Shown in pieces: positions 45,146 through 56,237 of a DNA stretch of 64,000 bases. How positions within the stretch are numbered: position 1 is the first letter of the stretch; the number at the start of each line of letters is the position of its first letter. This DNA is from Delphinus delphis (Eukaryota > Chordata > Mammalia > Artiodactyla > Delphinidae): NCBI RefSeq assembly GCF_949987515.2, contig NC_082697.1, positions 19,723,730 to 19,787,729 of the forward strand, written 5' to 3'. The position numbers and the translations under genes are program-made. The notes beneath the pieces are model-generated. The model saw only the letters and a program-made list of their open reading frames with translations, had not been told where the DNA came from and ran no database searches.

Positions 45146-45534
45146 GGTAAGAATGAATGCTAGGTTTCTTTACCACGTCAGTGCTCAATGCGTCATACAA
45201 CCATGACCAGGCTCCCCAGTGAACTCAATGCTCTAGGCCTTTACCCCATAGATAAAAGGCTACATTTGGCCAATTTTACCCCATTGGTTTGTGAAGGACC
45301 TGGACCTCCCCAATGTCTTCTAATTCCTGTACTGTTTCCATTGTACTTCCTACTTCCCTGTTGTTTCAAAGGAAAAATCAGGAGGGGAACTCATGGCCAT
45401 CAGAAAAGATGGGCATATCAACAAAGGAAGAGCACTGTAACTTATCGAAAAGGGTTATGTTTAAGATTCTTAAGGGATTTCCGGTCTTAGGATAACATTT
45501 ATCAAGGTCAACATCAATAAATCAGGGATTAAAT
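45146..45534. other. No gene seen; unique DNA
   Basis: The 100-codon plus-strand frame at 45188-45490 overlaps another phase (45313-45495). No domain is recognised. Confidence 0.4.
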
Positions 45535-45622
45535 CTGTTTTGTTCACTATCAGTCATATCCACGAGGACTTAACTGTGCAGCAACAGTATAGGTACTCAA
45601 TAAACATGTGCTGGATGAAATG
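45535..45622 (+). mobile_element. L2 3' tail
   Basis: 'ctgttttgttcactatcagt' at 45535 and 'aggtactcaataaacatgtg' at 45591, then 'ctggatgaaatg'. Confidence 0.75.
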
Positions 45623-46139
45623 TTCGCATGTGTATATGGACATATTCATATGTCAGGGAAGAATTGGCTCCCATTGGCTAGGTCTGAGTCTCCTGTGGCT
45701 GGAAAGATGTTCGCATACACTCTTAAAGCACAAAGGAACTTGCCCTTCCCTCCTTTACTCCCACGCTGAAGTGCTTACAATGGAGCACCAAGCCCTGCAA
45801 TGGAACAGATGTCGGAGGAAGGGTGGGAATTAACAAGTGCCTATTACCCCTCCAGAATACCAATCATGAGGTCGAGAGCTGTGGAGTTGGAGGAAGGGGG
45901 ACATGAAGTGGCACTCAAGGAATGAGGACTGTCTATATTTCCCACAAGCCCCTTCAAGGAGTTTGGATCTAGGGCAAGATGCAGAGGTTGCCACAGGAAC
46001 AGTTGTGACAATAGCCCAAGAGGCCTTTCCCCTTGTCAAGCACATGTCGCCCAGATCACCCCTGACACCCAGAGTTCTAGTGCTCAGGGATGTAGGTAAC
46101 TGAAATGCGAAGTCTTGCTGGAACTGCAAGTGTGGAAAG
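45623..46139. other. No gene seen; unique DNA
   Basis: Opposed frames 45830-46129 (minus, 99 codons) and 45903-46103 (plus) overlap. Neither is recognised. Confidence 0.4.
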
Positions 46140-46260
46140 GAATGGCAGGATATAATGCTAGAAAGAGAGGCTGGGGTCAGGGTTCAAAAGACCTTGAGTG
46201 TGAGGGCAAATGATTTCAAATTAGAGGTTTTCAGAGGATGAATTTGTCTTAGTTCACAAG
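46140..46260 (-). mobile_element. Possible L2 fragment, antisense
   Basis: 'aggctggggtcagggttcaa' at 46168 and 'agaccttgagtgtgagggca' near 46189 loosely match the reversed L2 'ggccttgaatgccaggctaa' block. Confidence 0.35.
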
Positions 46261-46794
46261 CTGACTGCATCTGGGTTCACAATGTCTCATTTCAGAATTC
46301 ATGTACTCCAGATCTTTTATGGCCAGAAAGTTCTCTGTCTGTCTCTGCCCCCAACTAAGAGGGAAACAGTAGAATGATTTCTTGAGCTCTTAGACAGTCT
46401 TGTAGCCTGATACAATCTCCTTTACTCTAAATACCCACCATTCCAACTATCCATCCAAAAATCATAATCCCAAGGCTCGACTGTTTTCTCTCTCAGAAAC
46501 ATCAGGACAGGTAGCACTGAGCACTGAGGTGAGATATCCTGTTATAGACATTTGAATTAGGTCACAAGTTACAGGAGCAGACATACTAGTGGGGTAATCA
46601 CAGAAACTGTAGTAAGGGCTGAGAGAAAGTTACATGTCTCATATGAGAGGCTTCATGACAGTGGAAATAGGCAAGAATGGGAATCATATGCAGAGGGCTT
46701 GAAACAAGTCTCTTTGGTTGACTAGTTATGTCCCTTATATTTGAACAATGAAAATAATGTAGGAAAATAATAATAATTAAAAATAATAATAATG
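46261..46794. other. No gene seen; unique DNA
   Basis: Ends in a short (AAT)n patch (46757-46793). Confidence 0.5.
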
Positions 46795-46915
46795 GCAACA
46801 AGACTTAGAGCTATCTATGTGTCCAGCCCCGCTCTAAGCACATTGCATGCATGATATCACTTAATCTTCCTAACAATAATATACTAGGAATTAGTATTAC
46901 ATCCTTAATAGTTAG
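46795..46915 (-). mobile_element. MIR fragment
   Basis: 'gtccagccccgctctaagca' at 46821 and 'tatcacttaatcttcctaac' at 46854: reversed MIR tail, short. Confidence 0.65.
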
Positions 46916-47054
46916 GTACTTCCATTGTTCCTCTAATAGTGTCTTATACCACAAATCTGTTGTGAGGATTAATTTAAATAATACAAGTTAAAAAAAAATG
47001 AATTGCCAAACGTTATTTTAATAATTGTAAATCACATTCTATACTTGATTACAA

Positions 47055-47090
<36 letters not shown>

Positions 47091-47148
47091 GTATCTATCT
47101 ATATGTTTATCTATCTACCTATCTATCTATATGTCTATCTATCTATAT
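47055..47148. repeat. (ATCT)n tetranucleotide microsatellite
   Basis: Nine or more perfect atct units, then degenerate atgt/attt/acct variants. The variant half suggests an old array with a still-perfect, probably polymorphic core (47055-47090). Confidence 0.97.
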
Positions 47149-47254
47149 AAAACATCTCCTTTGACTTTATATTGCCCTGATGCATTTACTGTGTCCCCAA
47201 AGCATATTTTAAAAGATAATATTATTACACCTAAGAGCATTATTACTAATCTTT

Positions 47255-47372
47255 GCCTATACCTCTTTCCCATGGTTGTGAATTCCACCAGTTTATTGAA
47301 CAACCATAGTTTATATATCTTTATACCTCCAGTAACTGGAACACTTTAAGCATTCTATAAATGTTTGAGACC
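47255..47372 (+). mobile_element. L2 3' end
   Basis: 'tatatatctttatacctcca' near 47311, 'gtaactggaacactttaagc' at 47332 and 'attctataaatgtttgagac' at 47352 match the L2 terminus. Confidence 0.75.
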
Positions 47373-47468
47373 TTATTGTGCATTATCATACATTAAGTAC
47401 TTACTATATGTCAAGCACTATGCTAAGAACTTTAAATATATTATTCTGATATAGTCCTTTTTACAATG

Positions 47469-47668
47469 CTATCAATTCTCACATTTAAGCATGCATCAGA
47501 ATCACTTAAGCAGGCATCAAGTCTTGTTAAAACACAAATTTCTGAGTCTCACTCCCAGGATTTCTGATTCAGTAAATCTGGGGTGGGGACCTAAGAATTT
47601 ATACTTCTAGTAACTACCCAGGTGATGCTGATGCTACTGGTCCAGGAACCACACTGAGAATCGCTGCT
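47469..47668 (-). mobile_element. MER5A (hAT-Charlie MITE)
   Basis: Terminal 'caattctcacatttaag' and 'ctgagaatcgctg', with 'gcatcagaatcacttaagca' at 47493, 'tctgattcagtaaatctggg' at 47563 and 'caggtgatgctgatgctact' at 47619, follow the 189-bp MER5A end to end. Orientation is assigned from memory of the consensus. Confidence 0.92.
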
Positions 47669-47730
47669 AAAATTACCATTGGCATTTTAAGGATAAGAAA
47701 GTTAAATCCAAAAAGAGTTGTGTAACTACC

Positions 47731-48143
47731 TGCATGGGTTTTCTACAACAGCCATAACAAAGTATCATAAACTGAGTGGCTTAAACAACAGAAATTTATT
47801 GTCTCACAGTTTGGGAGACTATAAATTCAAGATAAAGGTGTGGGCAGGGTTAAGAATCTATCCTGGCCTCTCCCGTAGTTTCCAGTAGCTTGTGGACAAT
47901 CTAACATTCCTTGGCTTGTAGAAGCATCACCCCAATCTCTCCCTCTGTACATGTCTATGGCCAGGTTTCCCCTATATAGAAAAACACCAGTCATATTGGA
48001 TTTCAGTCCACCCTAAAGACCTCATATGCACTTGATAACCCCTGTAAAGACCCCATCTCCAAATAAGGTTGCATTTTTCTTTCAGTACTGAGGGTTAGGA
48101 CTTCAACATATGAATTTTGGGGGAACACAATTCAACTATAACA
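47731..48143 (-). mobile_element. MLT1-type solo LTR, antisense
   Basis: 'caacagccataacaaagtat' at 47746, 'gcttaaacaacagaaattta' at 47779, 'tccttggcttgtagaagcat' near 47909 and 'ttaggacttcaacatatgaa' at 48095, ending 'acacaattcaactataaca'. Inserted within the MIR. Confidence 0.93.
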
Positions 48144-48245
48144 TTAGCCTAATCCTAAGGTTACACAGCCAGTAAGTGTTAGAGGCAGAATTGAAACCCA
48201 AGACTGTCTGATTCCAGAGCCCATATCTGGAATATTTTCACTAAT

Positions 48246-49490
48246 GGGACTCCCTTGATGAATGAAATAAGTGAAGATATATACAAGCATATTAAAGAAG
48301 TTACTAGAGAAAAGGTAACTCAAGCCCTGCTTTTATGTCAAGTGACAACAGAAACCCCTTTTCCATGTTCCCTGTAAAGCATATGAGAGATACTCTTGAG
48401 TTCTGGAATTCTAATTGGCCTGATAGATGATAAGAGGGTGCAGATGTAGACATGACTGTCCCTGGCTTACAGCTGCCATTCAAAATGCCCCAGTCAAGAA
48501 TAAGAGTTTTCTGTCTTGCTTGTAAAGAACACAGAATGTTCAGGACCTCAAATTAGAAAGTTTCCATTTTGTCAACTTTTTTGGACCTTCCTGCATCTAA
48601 TCAGAAGGGATGCCTAGCCATTTCAGCTGAACCTGATACAATGCTAAAGGTAGTATCCACTATCATGTCTTTTTCTGGGACAGCTAGGCAGGGCTGGGAA
48701 TGGAACGGCAGCAAGAGAGGCAGCAGGCAAAGTGGGGATAGAGCTAGCTAGGTCAAACAGCATGGTTGCATTTTCTCCCTCACTCTTGAAGCCTGAGATT
48801 TGTGGATAACATAAAAGGTTACAGCCCCTCTTTGGAAGCCACAAATAACCCTGCTTGGGCTCTGACAGCTCGGCAGCCCTTGGCGTGCCATTACACATTT
48901 CTGCCTGGGATTCCAGCAGTGCATTCAAGCAGCTGGCCCCAAAGTGTTGTCTCCACAGAGCATGTCGTAGGAGCTCTGGGTCACTGGGGAGCCATTCCCC
49001 CCTATGACTCAGTGCCCAGAGACACAGCTCGATCTAATGAAATTACATACTTTCTGGAGTGATTAATAAACATGGTCTATTTCTCCATACGGGATGAATA
49101 TTCTTATGTAAAAGGAACGTGAGTACATAGGGGTGCACTCATGTGTAGACCTACCTCTGCCTAGCAATGGCTAAAACTCCATGGCCTTGGCACAGAGACC
49201 CTAAGGAAAGTGTCCCTAAAAATAGAGGCAAGTCCCTACCACACGCACACACAAGAGTGCATGTAAAGCCTGGCAAAATCTGAATAAGTTTTGAACTCAA
49301 GTTAATAGTATTATATCATGTTAATTTCCTGATTTAGACATAGTACTCTGGTTACGTGCAATATAATTATTGCGGAAAGCTGGGTGAAGGGTACACAGGA
49401 GTGCTGCACTATTTTTGCAGCTTCTTATGAGTCTTAAACTACGTTAAAGATTACTTTCACAGTGAGAAAAGATATAATGAGACTATTGCA
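48246..49490. other. No gene seen; unique DNA
   Basis: About 1.2 kb without a recognised repeat. Opposed frames at 48569-49062 (60 to 94 codons) overlap on both strands. 48820-49060 is balanced in composition. Confidence 0.45.
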
Positions 49491-49522
49491 ATTACTACAG
49501 CAGTAATTACTCCTGTAGTAGT
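49491..49522. repeat. 32-bp quasi-palindrome
   Basis: Arms attactacag (49491-49500) and ctgtagtagt (49513-49522) flank a perfect 10-bp palindrome agtaattact (49502-49511). Only 2 of 16 base pairs mismatch. It sits in a decayed actacag-rich stretch, so triplet-repeat decay is a simple origin. Confidence 0.85.
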
Positions 49523-49751
49523 CACTACAGCAACCACAACAAAAAAATAGGTAAAAATACTCTAGTAATTGGCATCGTAATCATCCACAGAAGTCATTAA
49601 AGTGTTATAACAATTTCCAAAACATATGTTGATTTTGAGAAACGGTTGGTGTCATCTTTTGTCAAATGTGAGTCTCTTGCTAATGGTGTCCCTGTTTGAG
49701 CCAGGATTTGACATAAGAAATTGCAACCAAAACAAAACAAAACAAAACACA

Positions 49752-50048
49752 GGGCTTCCCTGGTGGCGCAGTGGTTAAGAATCCACCTGCCAATGCAGGG
49801 GACACGGGTTCGAGCCCTGGTCCAGGAAGATCTCACGTGCCGCGGAGCAGCTAAGCCCATGAGCCACAACTACTGAAACCCGAGCACCTAGAGTCCGTGC
49901 TCCACAACAAGAGAAGCCACCGCAATGAGAAGCCCGCACACCGCAATGAAGAGTAGCTCCCATTTGCTACAACTAGAGAAAGCCCGCGTGCAGCAACAAA
50001 GATCCACCCCAGCCATAAATAAAAAAATAAATAAAATTTATTAAAAAA
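49752..50048 (+). mobile_element. CHR-1-type SINE, full length
   Basis: Head gggcttccctggtggcgcag with 'ttaagaatccacctgcc', a well-kept B box 'cgggttcgagccc' near 49806, the long-form middle ('gcaatgaagagtagctccca' near 49943, 'actagagaaagcccgcgtgc' near 49971) and tail 'aataaaaaaataaataaaat'. Upstream is an A/C-rich repeat that hides the TSD. The overlapping minus-strand frames at 49597-50155 are SINE readings. Confidence 0.93.
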
Positions 50049-50351
50049 ACACAAAAACCACGTCCACTGACACCCCCATGTAGGTAAGTCATTAGGTTAT
50101 TGATGTTCAGCTCACTGCCTCCAGAGGGCAGCTGAGTGATGACTGCATGGCACACCTAGGCCCACCCTTGGATGTCAGCACTTTCCACATGACCCAGACC
50201 CAGAGTGCCTGCCCTTTGATCCATCCTTGCAATGTCACTGCCAATCTGGGTCAACCTGGAGTAATGGATGGGGATCGCACACTCTATGCTGCCGTCACCT
50301 TGGTCCACTAAGTAGCCAAATGGGGTTGCCAGAATCCATGCCCACACTGCT
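50049..50351. other. No gene seen; unique DNA
   Basis: No repeat recognised. The 63-codon minus-strand frame (50156-50347) is not recognised. Confidence 0.45.
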
Positions 50352-50700
50352 CTCAGGACGTTGTTGACCCAAAAAATAATAGACTGCCAGTTCTTTCTCC
50401 AACAGAGATGGGTTTATTCAAGATCAGTAGAGAATTGCGATTTGAGGTCTGCAGCCATGGCAAGCCACGAGCAAGTCCCCAAACAGCAAGGGAAGGAGAA
50501 CCCTTTTATGGAGAGGAAAAGGAATTTGGGGAGGGCTAGAGTAAACAAAGAGTCCATGACTTTTCATTGGGTTAGTCCTTGCCAAGAAAGAAGAGGTGGC
50601 TTTCTTCTTCCTGCTGGGCTCTTCTGTCCTCACTGGGCATGAGAGCAACCCCTTCTAGTCTCCTGACTCTATGTAATTGAGGTTTGTCTACTGATTTTTT
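50352..50700 (-). mobile_element. Candidate LTR, antisense, unassigned
   Basis: 'gatgggtttattcaagatca' at 50407 reads on the minus strand as a poly(A)-signal context (ttgaataaaccc). 'tggcaagccacgagcaagtc' near 50458, 'acccttttatggagaggaaa' near 50501 (reversed TATA-like tccataaaagg) and 'ttttcattgggttagtcctt' near 50561 complete a promoter-plus-poly(A) layout typical of an LTR. I recall a similar repeat but cannot name it. Confidence 0.5.
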
Positions 50701-51300
50701 TTTTACAACCTGATTTCATGGTCACCACTATCATGGCATCATTAGATACTTTCAGAATCACTAAATAGAAAATTTCTCTTTACCAGAATGATATTATTCA
50801 TGGTACAGAAGCCTTTCCAACTTCTGCTGAATTAATAAACGCTTTCAAAGTTTTCCAATCCTTATAACATTATCTGAGATATTCCATTATCCTATATCTT
50901 TATAATCAATTAAATCATTCTGTGTCGGGAAACCTGTTTAACTAGGGTCATTGGAACACCCTAAGATAATTATCTTGAACTAATGAATGTATATTAGAAA
51001 TAATATTATAAACTAATCATATAGTGTCTCACAGTTACTATTATAGTACTTATTAGCTGAAATGTAAGTATTTCAAGATTTTACCGACTGATTCATTTAT
51101 ATAAGTGCACATCAGCTAAATATCAGCTCTGCTTGAATGCAACACGTGGTTCTTTAGGGCTAGTCACGACTGTTTCCATTGTGAAACTACTCTACGGAAT
51201 TTTCTTTCAGCATATCTGGAATACTCTTCTCACTCTCTTAAATGCCAGGGGAATTCTACTCCTTGAGTCTGAGCGAACCTTATGAAAAAGACAATTGAGT
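50701..51300. other. AT-rich unique DNA
   Basis: Starts with a T-run (50694-50704). Otherwise repeat-free and rich in TAAT/ATTA cores ('gctgaattaataaacgcttt' near 50827, 'ataattatcttgaactaatg' near 50966). No gene is seen. Confidence 0.4.
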
Positions 51301-51545
51301 AGTCTACAGTGTTGTTAGACCAGACTCCCTAGAAAACAAGCTGACATAAAGCTTATGCGTTAGTGCTTTGCTGGGAGGTGCAATTCCAGCACTGTGAGGA
51401 TGAAGATAAAAGGGAAGTGAGGCAGGGAGGGAAAGCAAATACAAAGTGGTACTTGAATGCACTGTCAACAGCATTGTGAGAAAACATATCTGGTTGCTGG
51501 TTCATACACATGGCTCTGGAGCTAGTTCCTAGAAAGGAGCCTTAG
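51301..51545. mobile_element. Possible LTR-like fragment, unassigned
   Basis: 'ttagaccagactccctagaa' at 51316, 'cataaagcttatgcgttagt' near 51345 and 'gaagtgaggcagggagggaa' at 51414 have the feel of a mammalian LTR, but I cannot place it. Confidence 0.3.
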
Positions 51546-52071
51546 GAATTTGTTGAGCATTGGAAGTTTTATGTAATTAATCCCTAAAAGTGATTGTTTT
51601 GAGGATAATGTTCTCATGTATAGACAATTTCTCTCTGTTTATTACAACTTTATAATTTTATATTCTCTCCATCAATCTCTGAAGCTTCTCCATACATACC
51701 AAATTTTTATTGAAATATGTTTAAAATTATAAAAGATAGGGCCAACTGGACCTACATATGTGTACCATCAACCTTAAACTGTTTAAGAGGGTGTGGTGAA
51801 ATGTTTAGTCTAATCTACTTCAATGTTCACAGGGCAATCTGGTATCATTGGTGTATGTTTTCATTGAGTTCAGTTGGCATAGATGTCTTTGGTGATTTCT
51901 ACCCAAATATTCAAAGAAGAAAAAACAAAACAAAATAAACTCAGAACACAAAGAAAAATCTAGATACCATTATAGGTAATTGGATGCTTCTGAACACTGA
52001 TACGGAGAGTAAGAGAGGTAAGCAGGGAATGAAAACTCTATTTTAAAAATCTCTATCAGCTGTAAAGCTCT
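51546..52071. other. No gene seen; unique DNA
   Basis: The 73-codon plus-strand frame at 51717-51938 ends in an A-rich stretch. No domain is recognised. Confidence 0.45.
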
Positions 52072-52558
52072 GTGATGGTTAATTTTCTGTGTCAATTTGA
52101 CTGAGCTAAGGGATGCCAGGATAACGGATAAAACATTAATGGGTGTGCCTGCAAGGGTGTTTCAGGAAGAGATTAGCATTTGAATGGGAGAATTAAGTAA
52201 AGCAAAATCCTGGCTCTCTTCAAGGACTGTGAGCTTCTTCCAATCCTTTGAGCGCCCAGAAAGAACAAAAAGGCAGAAGAAGGGTGAATTTGTTCTCGCT
52301 TTGCTTGGACATCTGGTTCTCAAGCTTTCTGACTCAGATAAGGACTTACACCATCAGTCCCCTGATTGTCTGGCCTTCAGACTCAGACTGAAATACTGAC
52401 TATCAGCTTTCCTGGTTCTCCAGCATGAAGATGGCAGATCATGGGACTTTGTAACCTCCATAGCCCTGTGAGCCAATTCCTATAATAAGTATCCTCTTGT
52501 ATATATCTCTGTGTATCCTACTGGTTCTGTTTCTCTGGAGAACACTGACTAATACAAG
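52072..52558 (+). mobile_element. MLT2-type solo LTR (ERVL)
   Basis: Starts 'tgtgatggttaattttctgt' near 52070, then 'tgtcaatttgactgagctaa' at 52091, 'aagagattagcatttgaatg' at 52167, 'cctgtgagccaattcctata' at 52465, and ends 'gagaacactgactaatacaa' at 52537. Full-length single LTR. It is the same class as 37849-38354 but in the opposite orientation and too far away to be its partner. Confidence 0.93.
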
Positions 52559-52844
52559 CTCATGCCCACTTTCACATAAATAACATACAATGATACTAAT
52601 CCCTACCTTGAATGCCTTGCCAGATTGATTCCTGTCCAAGACTATAAGGAATCCTGCCTAAGAATCCCACAATCCTCCTCTATACCTCTAGCCTATTTCC
52701 CAGCTTCTAGCTCCACCACCCCAACACCCAGCTTCCCCGGCTTCTTCCCAGCCTGGACGCCACCGGCCTGTTGTCCATATGCCCCATTCCCTCATGGCCC
52801 CAAATATGTCAGTTACACCATAGCACAACCATCCTACTTAGAAC
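52559..52844. other. Unique DNA
   Basis: The 74-codon plus-strand frame (52625-52849) is Pro/Ser-rich because of a C-rich stretch at 52700-52800. No domain is recognised. Confidence 0.4.
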
Positions 52845-53012
52845 AATAGCTTTCAACCATCAATGTTCATTTAAGCCACCAATGGATATCTTTAAAAATA
52901 CTGATTTCCAGTCCCCACCCAACACTACTGAATAGTTCTCCAGGGATAGAAACAGGACAATCTGTTTATATTTTTCAAACCACAATAGATGATTCTGAAG
53001 AACAGACATGGT
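52845..53012. mobile_element. Probable hAT MITE relic
   Basis: 'caatagctttcaaccatcaa' at 52844, 'tatctttaaaaatactgatt' at 52888, 'ccagtccccacccaacacta' at 52909 and 'tatatttttcaaaccacaat' at 52967 resemble a MER5-related hAT element with 'ggttctcaacc' ends. Diverged. Confidence 0.5.
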
Positions 53013-53304
53013 GGTGAACCAATGAGTGAGAGCATGAGATTTGTCTCCTTTATTTCAGTCTTTGAAACTGCTTCAGCATCCTTCCCTTTGCCCTACTTCT
53101 TCTTGCCTTGCCATCCACCTGCTATTCTGGGCACCAGTCACCTTCCTTGTTAATTGTTCCTCATTTCTGTCCATTTCACTTGATGACTTGATCTTAGAGT
53201 TGGTTGCATCATAACAGCCTAGAATCTCAGAATTAGATAGTACCCGAGAGATTCCTAATCTTACCGTCCTCTCCACTGAAGGAACGTTTTGATAGCCTCT
53301 GTAT
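53013..53304. other. Unique DNA
   Basis: Nothing recognised. The 67-codon minus-strand frame at 53073-53276 has no known domain. Confidence 0.4.
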
Positions 53305-53685
53305 CAGAGATTCTTAACCTGGGGTCTGAAAACTTCAGTAAAAAAAAAAGTCTTTATTTTTACTAACCCCTGTTGAAATTTAGCATTTCTTTCTATTATG
53401 ACTATAGGCAACAATTACAGCTGTATTAGTGGTACCTTAAACATGGTCACTAATAGATATTACAGATAGTTTTATATCGATGCTGTTATCACAGCTGTCT
53501 TGAACTATTATGTATACTCCTTATGACCTCTAAATTATAGAATTACTTGATCTCATGCTAGATCTTGTTATTTAATGTTAATAAAAAGGCACATCCAATA
53601 GAGTATTTCAACTATTTTAAATATTTTTATATTTTTCAAGATAATTTATTTCCTTATGAATCTATGTATTTTATTCCATATATTT
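53305..53685 (+). mobile_element. Unassigned DNA-transposon relic
   Basis: 'agagattcttaacctggggt' at 53306 is a hAT-like terminus. 'gaaatttagcatttctttct' at 53375 and 'ataggcaacaattacagctg' at 53404 match a common mammalian element that I recall. A second copy in reverse is at 63838-64000. Confidence 0.55.
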
Positions 53686-54313
53686 AAGAAGAGTGAGATA
53701 CCACCACACACACACCAAAATGGCAAAAATTAAAGAGATAGACAACACCAGTGTTAGCAAGTATGTAGGGTAATCAGAATTCTCATACATTGCTGGTGAG
53801 AATATAAGATGGAATATCTGTCGGGGAAGATCTAGTGGTTTCTTACAAAATTAGGTATCACCTACTCTGTGCCCAATAGCCCCTCTCCTAGGAATTTACC
53901 CAAGAGAAACGAAGATGTATGTCCACAAAAAGACATACAAAAATGTTCGTTGCAGCTTTATTCATAATATTAAAAAAAATTAAAAATTGAATAAGCCCAG
54001 ATGTCCAGCAATCCATTAATAGAAGAATGAATAAACCATACATGGGTTATTCAAACAATGGAGTATCACTTAGGAATAATAATAGTAATAATAACAAATG
54101 AACTACTGATGCATATCATAGCAGCATGGCTGAATCTCAAAAACATTATACTGAGTGAAAGAAGCCTTACCCCAAAGAGTAAATATTGTATATTCCTTTC
54201 ACATGAAGTTCTAGAGCAGGCAAAACCAACCTATGTTGGGGAAAAAAACAGTTAGAACCATTGCCTCTAGTGGTGTTGGAGTGGGGGGTGGACTGGGAAA
54301 GAACACGGGCACA
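53686..54313 (+). mobile_element. L1M ORF2 end and 3' UTR
   Basis: 'gtgagataccaccacacaca' at 53693, 'ccaaaatggcaaaaattaaa' near 53716, 'ctcctaggaatttacccaag' at 53885, 'gcagctttattcataatatt' at 53952, 'aaacattatactgagtgaaa' at 54140 and 'gtggactgggaaagaac' near 54287. Confidence 0.9.
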
Positions 54314-55335
54314 GCTTCTTTCACTGAGCATATATTTTTGTTTTTTTTTTAAAGATGTTGAAACTCAGGTTTTATTTTTTTTTTCAGTTATAATGGCAAA
54401 GTTTAAATGTTTATTTCTTCCCAGAGCAAAGATGTACTTCTGTTATCACTCTCCTGTTATAATTATACTACCCAAGATAGCTACTGGCATGAAGGGAGAG
54501 GGAAGAGGGTGAGATGATTGCTATGTGACAATCCATCTGTTAACCCAGAGCTGCTGTGAGAGGAGGGACCGTGGGGAGAGATTGTCCTGCAGGAGGCCCA
54601 CGAGGAAACGACAGGCCTGTCCCACCCTACAGTGGGCTGGGCCTGTAGCTCCCAGCTCTCTAAGAGGCATCATTCAAGCTACCTTGCTCAGCCTATACCC
54701 TATCCCCCTTCCTGTTCTTTCTTCTTGGGCTGCTTCTGCTAATAGACTCTGATTAGGCCCCTTGTTTGTACACCAGCCTTTGATCATTAAGACAAAAACA
54801 TACTTGCTACCCTCAAACTATACATGGCAGGTAAAATCAAGCAAAAAACATTGGGAAGTCTTAATGCATTACCTTATATCCTGGCTAATCACATCTAGTG
54901 ACCAGATATTTTCTAATCACAGTTCCATATGGTGTTAATGATTTCTAAATATAAAATGTGTACAGTTAAAGAGAACATTTCTACAGCTGTACCAGTATGA
55001 AATCAGCTTTTTTTGAATAAGGTGTGTTTTACTCCCCTGGTTTAAGAATCACCCAAAGGCTCAAGACTGAACCCTCTGCAGCTGATTCGTTTCTGGGCTC
55101 CATGGCCAGTGCACATCGGAAACTTAGCCAAGCCACTCCCCAAGACCACCAAGCCCTAAAGTTATGATGGGTCGGCATAAATCCATCCATCAGTGCCACA
55201 GGAAAAAAGTCCATGCTCAATGGAAGCATTATCTACACATTAGACAAAAGCCACTAGCAAATCTGAAACAACTCTGATGGCTAGGCTGGAAGTTACACTT
55301 CCTTTATTTTAAAATTTTCAGGGTCCGATCATAGT
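54314..55335. other. No gene seen; mostly unique DNA
   Basis: T-runs occur at 54341-54350 and 54375-54384. 'cttctttcactgagcatata' at 54315 may be a tiny antisense L1 remnant. The 83- and 75-codon frames (54261-54752) have no known domain. Confidence 0.45.
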
Positions 55336-55650
55336 TTTTGAGCTTCACCTTGTTGGTGTATTGCCAATACTTCTACCCTATTTGGTGTTGCCTAGTATTC
55401 CATGGATACTCCACAGACTGTTTATCAAGTCTCCTACTGATAGACACGTTGGCTGCTACGTTTGGGGCTATTATGAGGAAGCTATTATGAAAATGCTTGT
55501 ACAAATCTTTTTTTGGGGGGGGGGACCTAGAGATCCTCACCTTCTGAAGATACCTTGATGCTTTCCTTCCAGAGTGGGCTGCCTGCTTATGCATCCTCAT
55601 GAACCCTCCCAGCAGTGCAGCCCTCCTCAGGTTATCAGCCTTGCACCTCT
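55336..55650 (-). mobile_element. L1M 3' region, antisense
   Basis: 'gcctagtattccatggatac' at 55390, 'cacagactgtttatcaagtc' at 55411, 'gttggctgctacgtttgggg' at 55449 and 'atgcttgtacaaatcttttt' near 55493 follow the antisense L1 end; then a G-run (55515-55524) and a decayed 'ccctcccagcagtgcag'. Confidence 0.8.
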
Positions 55651-55783
55651 GCATCGTGTCTTTAGAAATGGACAAAAATGCCTCACTGATAAAGTGTTGG
55701 AGTAAGTTAATGGGTCAGCTAGAAATAGCCCTTTTTCAGCCTCCACTGCTCCTGACCAGAGCTGGCTGAACAAGTGGCTGGTA

Positions 55784-56237
55784 ACCTAAAGGTCCCTCAA
55801 CATAGGAGTGGATAAAGAAGATGTGGTACATATCTACAATGGAATATTACTCAGCCATAAAAAAGAATGAAACAATGCCATTTGCAGCAACAGAGTTGTA
55901 CCTAGACCTTATCATACTAAGTGAAGTAAGTCAGACAGAGAAAGACAAATATCCTATAATATTGCTTATATGAGGAATCTAAAAAAATGATACACACGAA
56001 CTTATTTACAGAACAGAAACAGACTCACAGACATAGAAAAAAACTTATCGTTACCAAAGGGGAAAGAGGGTGGGGAGGAATAAATTAGGGATTTGGGAGT
56101 AACATATGTACACTATTATATATAAAATAGATAAACAACAAGGGTCCGCTGTATAGCACAGGGAACTATCCTCAGTATTTCATAATCCCCTTAAGTCAAC
56201 TATACTTCAATTAAAAAAAAATAATTAATTTAAAAAA
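55784..56237 (+). mobile_element. Younger cetartiodactyl L1 3' end with probable TSD
   Basis: 'atggaatattactcagccat' at 55839, 'ccatttgcagcaacagagtt' at 55878, 'aagtcagacagagaaagaca' at 55927, 'gtccgctgtatagcacaggg' at 56144 and 'caactatacttcaattaaaa' at 56198, with an A-rich tail. Probable 15-bp duplication at 55769-55783 and 56238-56252 with three mismatches. 5' truncated to about 450 bp and much less diverged than the L1M pieces. Confidence 0.92.

Larger units (their letters stand above)
47385..48245 (-). mobile_element. MIR SINE broken by MER5A and MLT1
   Basis: MIR pieces at 47385-47468 ('acttactatatgtcaagcac' at 47399), 47669-47730 ('aaggataagaaagttaaatc' near 47690) and 48146-48240 ('aaggttacacagccagtaag' near 48157, 'agactgtctgattccagagc' at 48202) read through as one reversed element. 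The insertions at 47469-47668 and 47731-48143 are therefore younger than this MIR. Confidence 0.88.

Noticed and set aside
47055..47148. A regular repeat array that might suggest CRISPR
   Set aside because: It is a four-base ATCT microsatellite in mammalian DNA with no spacers.
37849..52558. The two MLT2 LTRs as ends of one provirus
   Set aside because: They are 14 kb apart in opposite orientation, and the DNA between them is unique sequence and unrelated repeats.
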